Of a stretch of 64,000 nucleotides of DNA, positions 19,074 to 28,971 are shown piece after piece. Numbering within the stretch: position 1 is the stretch's first letter; each line of letters starts with the position of its first letter. Source of the stretch: Alcanivorax borkumensis SK2 (GTDB lineage: Bacteria; Pseudomonadota; Gammaproteobacteria; Pseudomonadales; Alcanivoracaceae); assembly GCF_000009365.1 (NCBI RefSeq), contig NC_008260.1:1647501-1711500 (forward strand), in the 5' to 3' direction. The position numbers were made by a program, and so were the translations under genes. The notes under the pieces are model-generated. The model was not told the DNA's origin. It saw nothing but the letters and a program-made list of their open reading frames with translations, and made no database searches.

Positions 19074-19123
19074 GGAAAGGCCCCATGGGTCTTTCCAAGC
19101 CGACACTTTCCTACGCGGGAAAG
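19074..19123 (-). other. Paired hairpins sharing one stem sequence, trpB-trpA intercistronic region
   Basis: On the plus strand GGAAAG (19074-19079) pairs with CTTTCC (19091-19096), with a further CCC/GGG inner stem. CTTTCC (19106-19111) pairs with GGAAAG (19118-19123). Because both stems use the same hexamer, each arm could instead pair with an arm of the other hairpin. This gives mutually exclusive folds in the trpB-trpA transcript. The first hairpin is followed on the transcript by a short interrupted U-run (UUUACCCGAUUUUU). The function (attenuation, RNA processing or stability) is not known. Confidence 0.55.
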
Positions 19124-19156
19124 CATCGCCTTAACAAGCAAACGACCTAAACAGAA

Positions 19157-20368
19157 TTAAAAATCGATTCCATCAATGGCGGCCACGGTCAGGATATCCT
19201 TGTCACCCCGACCAGATAGATTCACCACAATGTTCTGATCCGCAGACATGGTGGGGGCCAGCTTGCGAGCGTAGGCCAGCGCATGGGCAGACTCTAAAGC
19301 TGGCATAATGCCTTCTACCTGAGTCAATTCGCGGAACGCCGACAGGGCTTCTTGGTCGTCAGCAGCCACATAATTAACCCGGCCAATATCCTTAAGCCAG
19401 GAATGTTCAGGCCCGACACCCGGGTAATCCAAACCCGCCGACACGGAATGTGTTTCGATGATCTGGCCGTTATCGTCTTCCATCAGGTAAGTACGATTGC
19501 CGTGCAAAACACCCGGGCGGCCCGCGTTTAAAGGCGCAGCATGACGACCGGTTTCAATACCATCCCCCGCCGCTTCTACACCATACATGAGCACATCCTC
19601 ATCGTTGAGGAAGGGATGGAACAGACCAATAGCATTGGAGCCACCGCCGACACAGGCTACTAGCGCATCGGGAAGCTGCCCCGCCTGTTTCAGACTTTGT
19701 TCACGGGCCTCACGCCCAATAATGCACTGGAAATCGCGCACCAGCTGCGGATAAGGGTGAGGACCGGCCACGGTGCCGATAATGTAGAAAGTGTTGTCAA
19801 CGTTGGTCACCCAGTCACGCATGGCCTCATTCATAGCGTCTTTTAAGGTACGAGACCCTGAGGTAACCGGAATCACTTCCGCGCCCAGCAACTTCATTCG
19901 ATAGACGTTGAGTTTCTGACGCTCCACATCTTCCGCGCCCATATACACTTGGCATTCTAGACCTAACCGTGCGGCCACTGTCGCCGTGGCCACACCGTGC
20001 TGGCCCGCACCGGTTTCTGCAATCACACGGGGCTTGCCCATATGCTTGGCTAGCAGAGCTTGGCCAATGGTGTTATTCACCTTGTGAGCGCCGGTGTGAT
20101 TGAGATCTTCGCGCTTGAGCCAGATCTTCGCCCCACCGAGCTGCTTCGACCATCGCTCCGCCAGATAAAGCGGAGATGGGCGGCCCACATAATGGGCCAA
20201 ATCATAGTCGAAATCCGCGCGGAACTGCGGATCGTCCTTAAGACGCTCATACATGGCCGTCAGTTCGTCCAGTGCCCCCATCAGGGTCTCCGAAACAAAG
20301 CTGCCACCAAACCGGCCAAAGTGGCCACGCGCATCAGGAAAAGCAGAAAAATCAGGGCGTTCAGACAC
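19157..20368 (-). CDS. trpB: Tryptophan synthase beta chain
   Basis: PLP enzyme that condenses indole with serine to give tryptophan. The PLP lysine is K96 in [10 protein letters not shown]. The phosphate loop GGGSNAIG is also present. The length of 403 residues is normal for TrpB1. Its start overlaps the end of trpF by eight bases, so trpF-trpB are translationally coupled. Confidence 0.98.
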   Translation of the reverse strand: MSERPDFSAFPDARGHFGRFGGSFVSETLMGALDELTAMYERLKDDPQFRADFDYDLAHYVGRPSPLYLAERWSKQLGGAKIWLKREDLNHTGAHKVNNTIGQALLAKHMGKPRVIAETGAGQHGVATATVAARLGLECQVYMGAEDVERQKLNVYRMKLLGAEVIPVTSGSRTLKDAMNEAMRDWVTNVDNTFYIIGTVAGPHPYPQLVRDFQCIIGREAREQSLKQAGQLPDALVACVGGGSNAIGLFHPFLNDEDVLMYGVEAAGDGIETGRHAAPLNAGRPGVLHGNRTYLMEDDNGQIIETHSVSAGLDYPGVGPEHSWLKDIGRVNYVAADDQEALSAFRELTQVEGIMPALESAHALAYARKLAPTMSADQNIVVNLSGRGDKDILTVAAIDGIDF

Positions 20369-21017
20369 CAGCTACTCCTCGTGTTTTGACACTATTAATA
20401 AAGACACGGATGGCAGAGGCATCTTTGATGCCACCGCTGCGGCCACCCTGAACATTCTTCTGTTCAACACCACCACTCACATCCACTGCCCATGGCTGAA
20501 CCTGTGTCACAGCTGCAGCCACATTCCCTGGGTGCAGGCCACCGGCCAGCACTACAGGCAGAGGCAAGGTTTTAGGTACCCTGCCCCAGTTAAACGTCTC
20601 CCCAGTCCCGCCCGGCACGCCAGCAACATAACTGTCGATCAGCAAACCTGCCGCATTACGGTAAATCTGAGCATAATGGTGGAGATCCACATCATCCTTC
20701 ATTCGAACTGCCTTGATCCATGGTCGGTTAAAACTGTCGCAAAACTGCGGATTTTCATTTCCATGGAACTGCAATAAGTCCACCGGCACTCTGGCCAGCA
20801 CCCCTTCAATCTCAGCACGAGACGCATCAACAAAAAGCGCCACCGTGGTAACAAACGGCGGCAAGCTGGCACAGATTTCTGCTGCTTGTCGAGCAGTAAC
20901 AGCACGAGGGCTGGGCCCATAAAAAACTAGGCCAATGGCATCGGCACCGGCGTTCGCCGCCGCTAAACCATCTTCAATTCGAGTAATGCCGCAGATTTTG
21001 ACCCGGGGTACGGTCAT
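20361..21017 (-). CDS. trpF: Phosphoribosylanthranilate isomerase
   Basis: Amadori isomerase that makes CdRP from phosphoribosylanthranilate. It is a TIM barrel with the general base in KICGITR (C9) and the catalytic Asp in VDVSGGVEQ near the C-terminus. At 218 residues it is monofunctional, unlike the E. coli TrpCF fusion. It begins the trpF-trpB-trpA run, 40 bases after truA. Confidence 0.96.
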   Translation of the reverse strand: MTVPRVKICGITRIEDGLAAANAGADAIGLVFYGPSPRAVTARQAAEICASLPPFVTTVALFVDASRAEIEGVLARVPVDLLQFHGNENPQFCDSFNRPWIKAVRMKDDVDLHHYAQIYRNAAGLLIDSYVAGVPGGTGETFNWGRVPKTLPLPVVLAGGLHPGNVAAAVTQVQPWAVDVSGGVEQKNVQGGRSGGIKDASAIRVFINSVKTRGVAGV

Positions 21018-21057
21018 GGGTTCTCCAGTGTAACAAAGGCAGGCCGATAAGGGTTAA

Positions 21058-21861
21058 TTATGCCTCAAGACGGTCCGGCAGCCACAGGGGCCCCAGGGGC
21101 TCATCAGGTAACGCGAAGAGCTCAGGGTACTCAATTTCCACCAGATATAGTCCAAAGGGCGGAGCTGTCGCAGCGCCCAGCCGCCGATCTCGACATTCCA
21201 GAACGTCTTTGGCCCAAACAGGCGGTTTCTTACCTGCACCCACCTTCATCAGGACCCCAGCTATATTACGCACCATGTGCATCAAGAACGCGTTAGCATG
21301 TGCCTCAAGCACCAGCACTTTGCCCTGTTCATATAGTTCAAGGCTATGCAGAGTCTTTAACGGTGACTTGGCCTGGCAATGCACGCTGCGGTAGGCAGTG
21401 AAGTCATGATGACCCACCAAATACGATGCAGCCTCACGCATGGCGGCAACATCCAGAGGACGGTGATTCCAGGTTACCTGGCTGCGGTAGAGCGCCGGGG
21501 GGCGAGCATGGTTATAAATTACGTAGCGATAACGGCGACTCACAGCAGAAAAACGCGCGTGAAAATCATCGCTCACTGGCACCGCCCACCGTATGGTCAC
21601 ATCTCTTGGCAGATTGGTATTGCCCCCCATAATCCAGCTCTTCATCTCACGGGGCGCATCGGAATCGAAGTGCACCACCTGCCCAGTGCCATGTACCCCT
21701 GCATCAGTACGACCGGCGCACACTACGGTCACCGAATGGTTGGCCACTTTAGACAGTGCCGCTTCCAGGCATTCCTGAACTGTGCGCACTCCTGATTGTT
21801 GCATCTGCCAACCACGAAAATCAGTGCCATCGTACTCAATACCCAGCGCAATGCGTGTCAT
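21058..21861 (-). CDS. truA: tRNA pseudouridine(38-40) synthase
   Basis: Makes pseudouridine at positions 38-40 of the tRNA anticodon arm. The catalytic aspartate is D53 in CAGRTDAGVHGTGQV, and the family's VRNIAGVLMKVG segment is present. The length of 267 residues is normal. The gene lies between fimV and trpF as in Pseudomonas. The bidirectional terminator just upstream separates it from fimV transcription. Confidence 0.97.
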   Translation of the reverse strand: MTRIALGIEYDGTDFRGWQMQQSGVRTVQECLEAALSKVANHSVTVVCAGRTDAGVHGTGQVVHFDSDAPREMKSWIMGGNTNLPRDVTIRWAVPVSDDFHARFSAVSRRYRYVIYNHARPPALYRSQVTWNHRPLDVAAMREAASYLVGHHDFTAYRSVHCQAKSPLKTLHSLELYEQGKVLVLEAHANAFLMHMVRNIAGVLMKVGAGKKPPVWAKDVLECRDRRLGAATAPPFGLYLVEIEYPELFALPDEPLGPLWLPDRLEA

Positions 21862-21903
21862 CGTTCACCGTCTCGTTGCCGTTTACGCAAAACTGCTACC
21901 CAT

Positions 21904-21945
21904 AAAAAAGGGGGGCGATACCATAAGGCATCGCCCCCCTTTTTC
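21904..21945 (-). terminator. Rho-independent terminator after fimV
   Basis: A-tract, GGGGGGCGAT, loop ACCATAAGGC, ATCGCCCCCC and T-tract form a 10-bp GC-rich stem flanked by A/T runs. It lies 18 bases after the fimV stop on the minus strand. The symmetric A/T runs would work in both directions. Confidence 0.88.
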
Positions 21946-21962
21946 CTAGCCAGAGTGGCGGG

Positions 21963-24900
21963 TTAACCCACCTGCCCAAGCAGCTCTCTTGCTTCGTTCT
22001 GTTGCTGAGCGCTACCTTCGGAGATCACTTCGCTGAGAATATCCTTCGCCCCTTCGCTATCGCCCATGTCGATATAGGCTTTGGCTAAATCTAGCTTAGT
22101 GGCATTTTCGTCAGTTTCACCCAAGAAGTCGAAGTCATCTTCATCTGCCAACACATCCGCACTGGACGAGTCGGACGCATCATCCTCCGAGGTGTCGGGC
22201 ACCAACGCCAGATCAATGTTCAACGACGCGTCCTCGCGTTTCTGCTCATCCGTCGCTTCAACAGCGGAAGACTCATCTAGTGATGGGGACTGATCATCCT
22301 CTAGATCCAATGAAGTGATTGGATCTAGAGAATCGTCTGCCTCAACGGCGTCAACCAGCGATTGCTCCGCTTCATCCAGATCCAGATCAATCTCGAGATC
22401 CGCCAGAACATCATCCACTTCATGCTGTGGAGCACTGCCCGTTTCATCAGATAAATCCAGATCGTCCAGTGACAAATCCAGCTCTTCATCATTAACTGGA
22501 TCGGTAGAAAGATCGTCAAACTCAGCATTCATCTCATCTAGGTTGAGATCACCAAATACCGTGTCGCCATTCTGGGTAGAGGTGCCGATGTCATCCAGCT
22601 CAAGCACAGAATCGGCTGACAGCGACTGCTTGTCCGCATCAGACATTTCAGGGGCTTGCGAAGTCTCGCCTTCACTATCGAAATCCAGGCTAAATCCTTC
22701 GTCAATGCTAGCATCGGAAGAAGCTGAGTCACGGTCAGCTCCCAGCATGACAGTGGCGTCTGCGTTGTCAGCCTCAATAGCATCTAACTCGAAATCAAAA
22801 TCAGCCAGCTCATCGGAGATTTCCTCCGGCTCAGGGCTTAGCGCTTCTGCCTGGATGGTCGGAGCAGAAAAGGCCTCGTCATTCAAACCCGAGGACAAGC
22901 CCATTTCCAGATCATCCAGAGACAGCTCTTCATCGTCTTGGGAAACTGGGGCAACACTACCCAAGCGAGCGATAGCCGCATCCATATCGGCACCAGTACC
23001 AGCATAGGCGGTTGCCTGCTGCTGGAAGGCCGCGTCATCGCCCATTTCCTTGAGCAACTCCAGCAGGCGGACTTTCAGATCTGACCTTTCGGGCGACTTG
23101 TTAATTTCATTGCGCAGAAAATCTACCGCTTGCGGGTAACGGCCATAGGCCACATAGACTTCCACATCTTCCAGCGGGTCCTGGCTACCACCTTGCTCTT
23201 GTCCTGGTGGCGACACCACATCATCATCTTCGACCGTCGCGACAGTAGACCCGTCATCATCCAGATTCAGGTCAAATTCACTGTCCTGCTGGTCGTCAGC
23301 AGCCTCAAAAAATGGGCCATCCAGCACTTCGTTATCGTCTTTTTTCTTGCCGCGCAGAAGCAGAAAAATCAACAGCACAATAACGAGAACACCCAGAAGG
23401 ATGTACAGCAGGTTGGCCATGATCAGATCGACAATGCCCCCTAAAGCAACCGGCGATTGCGCCGGGGCAACCGGCTCCGGTTTGCCCACTGGCGCTACCG
23501 GCTCGACCACACTATCCGTAGCCGTCGCTTCACCTTCCGCTCTCTGCGCATTATCAGCTATCGCATTGGCTTGTTTCGAGCTACCTGTGGCGCTGGACTT
23601 AGCGGCCTCTTTTGCTAACTCTTCGTCAGAACCTTCTAGCGCAACCACACCACTTTCAGTGGATGGCTCGTTGCTGTTATTACTGAAATTAGCGGCTTCT
23701 TCCGTTGCCGTATCGTCCGCCATGCCTCCATCTGCGGAGGAAAGTTCCGGTGCGACCGGCTCTTCCATCAACGGATCACTGTTCGGCGCAGCCACGCCCT
23801 GCTCTTCGCGTAATTGACGCAACTCTTGCTGCAATTGAGTAATCTGATCGTTACGCAGCTTAAGTAGTTCCGAGCTGGTAGCGCTCTGCTCTTCAAGAGC
23901 ATTCAGTCGAGATCTCAGTTCGGCGTTTTCACGATCTAGGCGATCCAGGCTTTCATCGCGAATCGCCAGTTCATTCTCTAGCGTAGCGGTATTAGCGTTA
24001 CCCTGCCTAGCATCACCAGTGCTGTTACCATCATCTACACCCGCGGTGGATTCCGGAGCGATCAATTTCATTTCACCACGAGCTGGCGAATCTACACCCT
24101 CTTCATCAGCATCAACCACCTGACGCGAACCATCGATCTGTGCGCGCTGGGGCGCTTGAATGCCACGCTGCTCCAACATATCACGCCATTGACGGTTCTG
24201 GTCAGCCACTTCCGCGATCGCAGAACGAGTAGAAATGGTACGCACTTCCTGCTCGCTGGGAATACGCAGCACGACGCCTTCGCGGACCAAATTGACATTG
24301 TTGTTAATAAACGCATCCGGGTTGATTTGCTGAATGGCCACTAACATCTGTTGTACCGACACGCTGTTAGAAGGCCGGTTATTCAGCGCGATTTGCCACA
24401 TGGTATCGCTAGAACGCACGGTATAACGATTACGCGCGCCACTGTCAGCCTCAGCAGGAGTAGATTCAGCCTGCCAAGGCTCGGATGCAATTTCGGATTC
24501 AAGCGTTTTCTCAGACGGGGACTGTGTTGCAGTTGAGGGCTGACTGCGAGTGGCTGGCTGCGGCACACGACTGATGACCGGGGCCGCGGTCACCGTACTA
24601 TCCGCAAAGCTGGGCGGGTCCAGCAGTACGGTATATTCACGCATCAATCGGCCCGTGGGCCAAAGGAATTCAACCAGGAAGTTCAGATAGGGTTCGCGTA
24701 CCGGCTGATCCGTAGAAATATGCAGCTGAGCTTTATCGCCATCCTGAAACTCTACAGAAAACTCCAAGCGATTGAGAAAATAGCTGCGGTCAACACCAGC
24801 GGCATCGAATTCCGACTGAGGGGCAAGGTTAACCAGAATTTCTTCTGCTGAAAGGTCACCAACTTCATGCAGTGAAACATCCATATCCAAAGGCTGGTTC

Positions 24901-25001
24901 AAATAAGAATGAAGCTGATAATCGCCTACCCCCAGTGCCGCTGCTACCCCAGGGGCCATCATCGCCACAGCCGTTAAGCCAAACCCAAGTTTTCGAAGCA
25001 T
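21963..25001 (-). CDS. fimV: FimV-type polar hub protein with LysM domain
   Basis: A 1012-residue cell-pole organiser. FimV proteins in Pseudomonas and Vibrio promote type IV pilus assembly and twitching and recruit polar partners. In order: signal peptide (residues 1-22, ending AAALG), the FimV N-terminal domain (LNQPLDMDVSLHEVGDLSAEE and EYTVLLDPPSF), a periplasmic LysM domain near residues 190-250, a coiled coil near 345-400, and one transmembrane helix near 522-545 (ANLLYILLGVLVIVLLIFLL). A very acidic cytoplasmic region with a TPR-like segment near 615-660 comes next, then the conserved C-terminal FimV TPR domain (ATKLDLAKAYIDMGDSEGA). The acidic bias produces long antisense shadow ORFs rich in serine. 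Confidence 0.95.
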   Translation of the reverse strand: MLRKLGFGLTAVAMMAPGVAAALGVGDYQLHSYLNQPLDMDVSLHEVGDLSAEEILVNLAPQSEFDAAGVDRSYFLNRLEFSVEFQDGDKAQLHISTDQPVREPYLNFLVEFLWPTGRLMREYTVLLDPPSFADSTVTAAPVISRVPQPATRSQPSTATQSPSEKTLESEIASEPWQAESTPAEADSGARNRYTVRSSDTMWQIALNNRPSNSVSVQQMLVAIQQINPDAFINNNVNLVREGVVLRIPSEQEVRTISTRSAIAEVADQNRQWRDMLEQRGIQAPQRAQIDGSRQVVDADEEGVDSPARGEMKLIAPESTAGVDDGNSTGDARQGNANTATLENELAIRDESLDRLDRENAELRSRLNALEEQSATSSELLKLRNDQITQLQQELRQLREEQGVAAPNSDPLMEEPVAPELSSADGGMADDTATEEAANFSNNSNEPSTESGVVALEGSDEELAKEAAKSSATGSSKQANAIADNAQRAEGEATATDSVVEPVAPVGKPEPVAPAQSPVALGGIVDLIMANLLYILLGVLVIVLLIFLLLRGKKKDDNEVLDGPFFEAADDQQDSEFDLNLDDDGSTVATVEDDDVVSPPGQEQGGSQDPLEDVEVYVAYGRYPQAVDFLRNEINKSPERSDLKVRLLELLKEMGDDAAFQQQATAYAGTGADMDAAIARLGSVAPVSQDDEELSLDDLEMGLSSGLNDEAFSAPTIQAEALSPEPEEISDELADFDFELDAIEADNADATVMLGADRDSASSDASIDEGFSLDFDSEGETSQAPEMSDADKQSLSADSVLELDDIGTSTQNGDTVFGDLNLDEMNAEFDDLSTDPVNDEELDLSLDDLDLSDETGSAPQHEVDDVLADLEIDLDLDEAEQSLVDAVEADDSLDPITSLDLEDDQSPSLDESSAVEATDEQKREDASLNIDLALVPDTSEDDASDSSSADVLADEDDFDFLGETDENATKLDLAKAYIDMGDSEGAKDILSEVISEGSAQQQNEARELLGQVG

Positions 25002-25162
25002 GGTCGAACCCTTTATTTATTATGTTTCCCGTGCTCAGCCCAATCCCGCGGGCGCTGCGAACGTACCCAAGTCGGCAAGCTACCTACATCATCATTACGC
25101 ATTCTGCCTTAGGCTTGAAGAAAAACCTAGAAACCGCGTCACATAATGTCAGTAACTATCCA

Positions 25163-26179
25163 TCACAGATAATCTTTTAGCAACTTCTCCACTATTTTCA
25201 CTGCGTTGAGAGCGGCCCCCCAACGAACATTATCGGCAACACTAAAATAGCTCAACCCACCCCCCGCTTCCATCTCCTCGCGGACACGAGAAATGCGCAT
25301 TGCGGGCGGCCCTTCAACCATTGCTACCGGGGACACGGCCTGGGGATCGTCACTGTCCTCAACTGACATATCCTCATCGCCATCCCATAACGTATAACAC
25401 TGCGCCGCAGACAGCCCCTGAATGCTGCGCAGGCTAACGCTTTGCCCATAACCATAGAAAACGGGCACCCGCACCATCGTTACCTGCACTGACAACGGCT
25501 GATCTGCAAGGACCCGGCGAGTTTCCAAAATCAGCTTCAGCTCTTCACTGGTAAAACCGTTTTCCTGCATCTGGCCACTTACAGGCAACACATTGAACGC
25601 GATCTGAGCTTGAGCGGCCTCACTGGGCGCCAGGCCGTTCAGCAGACGCACACTTTGCTGGGCCAGTTGGTCCACTCCTGCCTTACCAGTGGCTGATGCC
25701 GCCTGAAACTGGGTAACCACCACCTCCTGTAACGGCCCCTGTTCAGTTAACGGCTTCAGGGCGCGCACCAACTGCACGGTTGACGCATCCGCACAGGCCA
25801 CCAGATTTTGCTCCCTGGCTTGGGCCAGCATCTCGTCATTAACGCCCGCCACAACCAGTGGAATATCCGCTTCGTAGCGGAAAGCTGGAGATAGGTCGAC
25901 CACCACCACCCCGCACTCTGCGGCGTGCGGAGCCAGCGCCTGGCTGACTGATGCCCCAGCTGCAAATAAGGCAATTTCCACTTGGGAAAAGTCGAAATCA
26001 TCGGCCTTACCCACCGTCAGAGACTTGCCCGCAAACGAAACCTTGCTGCCTGCACCATTTTCGGAAGCCAAAACAAAAAGCTCGCCGACCGGAAATTTCC
26101 GATCCGCGAGCAATTTGATGATGGCCTCACCGACCAAGCCGGTAGCTCCGACAATGGCCAGATTGATTGACCGATCCAT
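25163..26179 (-). CDS. usg: Usg-1 family protein (aspartate-semialdehyde dehydrogenase paralogue lacking the catalytic Cys)
   Basis: A 338-residue paralogue of Asd. It keeps the NAD(P)-binding GATGLVG at residues 11-17 and the overall Asd fold. At the site of the catalytic cysteine (normally N-C-S/T-T) it reads D131-A132-S133-T134, so Cys is replaced by Ala. This is characteristic of the Usg branch, whose function is unknown. It directly follows asd and precedes fimV, as in Pseudomonas. It is very unlikely to be an active semialdehyde dehydrogenase. Confidence 0.88.
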   Translation of the reverse strand: MDRSINLAIVGATGLVGEAIIKLLADRKFPVGELFVLASENGAGSKVSFAGKSLTVGKADDFDFSQVEIALFAAGASVSQALAPHAAECGVVVVDLSPAFRYEADIPLVVAGVNDEMLAQAREQNLVACADASTVQLVRALKPLTEQGPLQEVVVTQFQAASATGKAGVDQLAQQSVRLLNGLAPSEAAQAQIAFNVLPVSGQMQENGFTSEELKLILETRRVLADQPLSVQVTMVRVPVFYGYGQSVSLRSIQGLSAAQCYTLWDGDEDMSVEDSDDPQAVSPVAMVEGPPAMRISRVREEMEAGGGLSYFSVADNVRWGAALNAVKIVEKLLKDYL

Positions 26180-26202
26180 TACTTACCTCTGGTTTGTCGC
26201 CT

Positions 26203-27315
26203 TTAGTGTTCGAGAAGAATGCGCAGCATGCGACGCAATGGTTCGGCTGCGCCCCACAAGAGCTGATCACCTACGGTAAAGGCATTCAGGAATTCGCCGC
26301 CCATATTGAGCTTGCGTAAACGGCCCACGGGAATACCCAAGGTGCCGGTGACCGCTGTAGGCGTCAGATCGCGCAAGGTATCTTCCTTGGTATTGGGCAC
26401 CACTTTGACCCAATCGTTGGACTTGGCAATGATGTCGTTAACTTCATCCATAGGCACATCGCTATTGAGCTTTACGGTCAGTGCTTGGGCATGACAACGC
26501 ATGGCACCAATACGAACACAGGTGCCATCCAAGGCAATCGGGTCGCTGCTACGGCCGAGAATCTTGTTGGTTTCCGCCTGCGCCTTCCATTCTTCCTTGC
26601 TCTGCCCGTTCTCCATTTCCTTATCAATCCAAGGCAGCAGAGAGCCCGCCAGCGGGAAGCCAAAGTGCTCACGGGGCATGGCATCGCTACGCATGCTCGC
26701 CGCTACTTGACGATCAATATCCAGAATCGCACTAGCAGGATCTGCCAGCTTGTCGGAAACATCACCGTGAATCTTACCCATCTGGGCAATCAACTCACGC
26801 ATGTTCTGGGCACCAGAACCAGACGCCGCCTGATAGGTCTGGGCACTGGCCCATTGCACCAACCCTTCGTTGAACAAGCCGCCCAGGCCCATCAACATCA
26901 GGCTCACAGTACAATTACCGCCGACAAAATCCTTGGTGCCATTGTGTAGCGCAGAATCAATCACCGAACGGTTTACCGGATCGAGCACGATGACGCTATC
27001 GTCTTTCATTCGCAAAGTGGATGCCGCATCAATCCAGTAACCATCCCAGCCGGCTTCACGCAGCTTCGCGTACACCTCGTTAGTGTAATCCCCACCCTGG
27101 CAGGTCACGATCACATCCAGCGCTTTCAATTCATCAATACTTTTGGCATCGCCCAGGGCCGGAATATCCTTGCCCACGTCCGGGCCAGCCTGTCCGACCT
27201 GAGAGGTCGAGAAAAAGACCGGTTCGATATCTGCAAAATCATTTTCGGCAGTCATGCGCTCCATCAGTACGGAACCCACCATGCCACGCCAGCCGACAAA
27301 ACCGACTTTTTTCAT
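26203..27315 (-). CDS. asd: Aspartate-semialdehyde dehydrogenase
   Basis: Reduces aspartyl phosphate to aspartate semialdehyde for lysine, threonine, methionine and diaminopimelate synthesis. It is the E. coli-type enzyme of 370 residues. The catalytic cysteine sits in [18 protein letters not shown] near residue 134. The N-terminal [11 protein letters not shown] is the nucleotide-binding motif, and the substrate His is in [11 protein letters not shown]. It lies 77 bases after leuB and 23 bases before usg. Confidence 0.97.
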   Translation of the reverse strand: MKKVGFVGWRGMVGSVLMERMTAENDFADIEPVFFSTSQVGQAGPDVGKDIPALGDAKSIDELKALDVIVTCQGGDYTNEVYAKLREAGWDGYWIDAASTLRMKDDSVIVLDPVNRSVIDSALHNGTKDFVGGNCTVSLMLMGLGGLFNEGLVQWASAQTYQAASGSGAQNMRELIAQMGKIHGDVSDKLADPASAILDIDRQVAASMRSDAMPREHFGFPLAGSLLPWIDKEMENGQSKEEWKAQAETNKILGRSSDPIALDGTCVRIGAMRCHAQALTVKLNSDVPMDEVNDIIAKSNDWVKVVPNTKEDTLRDLTPTAVTGTLGIPVGRLRKLNMGGEFLNAFTVGDQLLWGAAEPLRRMLRILLEH

Positions 27316-27392
27316 TAGAAACTGTCTCCTGAAAGGATTGCCCTTTCTATCAGTGAATAAATGCGCGTGTGACGCCTGGCCCTGTGCCTCTG

Positions 27393-28469
27393 TTATGCCT
27401 TTAACAGTGCATCGGCAACGGCGCTGCCCATTTCTTCGGTGCCCACTTTGCGAGTGCCCTCGGTATAGATATCCGCTGTACGAAGCCCCTGATCAAGAAC
27501 GCTCTCCACCGCTGCCTCGATGGCATCGGCCACATCGCCACGCTCAAGGCTGTAACGCATCAGCATGGCCAGCGACATAATGGTCGCCAGCGGGTTGGCG
27601 ATGCCCTGGCCGGCAATATCCGGTGCCGAGCCGTGGCAGGGTTCATACAAGCCCTTGCGGTTTTCATCCAGTGACGCGGAGGGCAACATTCCGATGGAAC
27701 CGGTGAGCATGGCGGCTTCATCGGAGAGAATGTCACCAAACAGGTTGCCGGTGACAATCACATCAAACTGTTTCGGCGCACGCACCAGTTGCATGGCCGC
27801 GTTGTCCACATACATATGCGACAACTCGATCTCCGGGTAGGCTTTTGCTTCCTCGGTGACCACTTCTTTCCAAAGCTCGGTGACTTCCAGCACGTTAGCT
27901 TTATCCACCGATAACACACGCTTATCGCGTTTCATGGCCAGCTCAAAGGCCACTTTAGCGATACGGCGCATTTCCGACTCGGTATAGACATAGGTGTTGA
28001 AGCCTACACGTTCGCCATTTTCTTCCTTGATGCCGCGGGGCTGACCGAAGTAAATACCACCGGTTAACTCACGCACGATCAGGATATCCAGCCCGGACAC
28101 TACTTCCGGTTTCAGGCTGGAGGCATCTGCCAATTGCGGAAACAAAATAGCCGGGCGCAGATTCGCAAACAAACCCAGCGTCGAGCGCAAGCGCAGCAGA
28201 CCGCGCTCCGGACGCTTGTCCCGTTCTATGGCATCCCATTTTGGACCACCAATAGAACCGAAAAGAATGGCGTCGGCGGCGCGCGCTTTTTCCAATGTGG
28301 TTTGCGGCAATGGATCATTTTCCGCATCCACCGCAGCCCCACCCACCAAGGCTTCATCCAGCTCCACATCCAAAGCAAATTTCTGCTTGGCTACGTCCAG
28401 CACTTTAACCGCCTCACGGACGATTTCAGGACCAATTCCGTCGCCCGCTAACACCAATACTTTGCTCAT
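27393..28469 (-). CDS. leuB: 3-isopropylmalate dehydrogenase
   Basis: NAD-dependent oxidative decarboxylation of 3-isopropylmalate in leucine synthesis. Family motifs are clear: GDGIGPEI at the N-terminus, [11 protein letters not shown] substrate arginines, and [26 protein letters not shown] with the metal-binding aspartates. The length of 358 residues is normal. It belongs to the leuC-leuD-lipoprotein-leuB-asd run. Confidence 0.97.
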   Translation of the reverse strand: MSKVLVLAGDGIGPEIVREAVKVLDVAKQKFALDVELDEALVGGAAVDAENDPLPQTTLEKARAADAILFGSIGGPKWDAIERDKRPERGLLRLRSTLGLFANLRPAILFPQLADASSLKPEVVSGLDILIVRELTGGIYFGQPRGIKEENGERVGFNTYVYTESEMRRIAKVAFELAMKRDKRVLSVDKANVLEVTELWKEVVTEEAKAYPEIELSHMYVDNAAMQLVRAPKQFDVIVTGNLFGDILSDEAAMLTGSIGMLPSASLDENRKGLYEPCHGSAPDIAGQGIANPLATIMSLAMLMRYSLERGDVADAIEAAVESVLDQGLRTADIYTEGTRKVGTEEMGSAVADALLKA

Positions 28470-28503
28470 TACTGCTTCCTGTCTACTGCAGCCCTATCGG
28501 GCA

Positions 28504-28950
28504 TTAAAAGTTTTTCGCTACCAGCACATCATCTGGGGCAGAGGCCTTTACCAACTCAAGAGAATATTCTTTGCTGCCCTCTGCTGCTCGGATGCGAACC
28601 TGATAGATTCCACCTTCTAAGAAGGTATAACGGAATTTGCCAAAACGAAGGATGCCGCCCTGATCAGCGAAAACTTCTACCGAGTGTTTGCCCGCTTCAA
28701 GCTGTACGCTCTGAGAACCCGCTTGCTCGGTAATCCGATCACCATCCACTTTGAACAGTGAGGCCTTAGCCTCACTGCTGGTGGGCATTTTCCAGCCCGC
28801 CCCTTGGTCTTGCTGCACCGGCGATTCGAGTTGATTGTCCACCGTTAATGTAGCGGCTTGCTCCCCGGTAGGGGCATGGTACATACCCGTAGAGGCACAG
28901 CCTGCTAACATCAGAACCGACATCAACGACAGAGACAGTAAACGCAACAT
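28504..28950 (-). CDS. Putative lipoprotein between leuD and leuB
   Basis: A 148-residue predicted lipoprotein. The signal sequence MLRLLSLSLMSVLMLAGCAST has a lipobox (LAGC) with the lipidated Cys at residue 18. The mature part looks beta-rich (KHSVEVFADQGGILRFGKFRY and GGIYQVRIRAAEGS) and resembles small periplasmic PEGA-like or calcium-binding-like folds only in pattern. I recognise no family. It sits within the leucine cluster with gaps of 34 and 21 bases, so it is probably co-transcribed, but no link to leucine synthesis is apparent. Confidence 0.82.
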   Translation of the reverse strand: MLRLLSLSLMSVLMLAGCASTGMYHAPTGEQAATLTVDNQLESPVQQDQGAGWKMPTSSEAKASLFKVDGDRITEQAGSQSVQLEAGKHSVEVFADQGGILRFGKFRYTFLEGGIYQVRIRAAEGSKEYSLELVKASAPDDVLVAKNF

Positions 28951-28971
28951 ACAACCTCCTTGGCTATTCTT

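Noticed and set aside
22315-23007. Long plus-strand ORF rich in Ser opposite fimV
   Set aside because: It is the antisense of the Asp/Glu-rich acidic region of fimV; the Ser bias is the complement of GAT/GAA-type codons.
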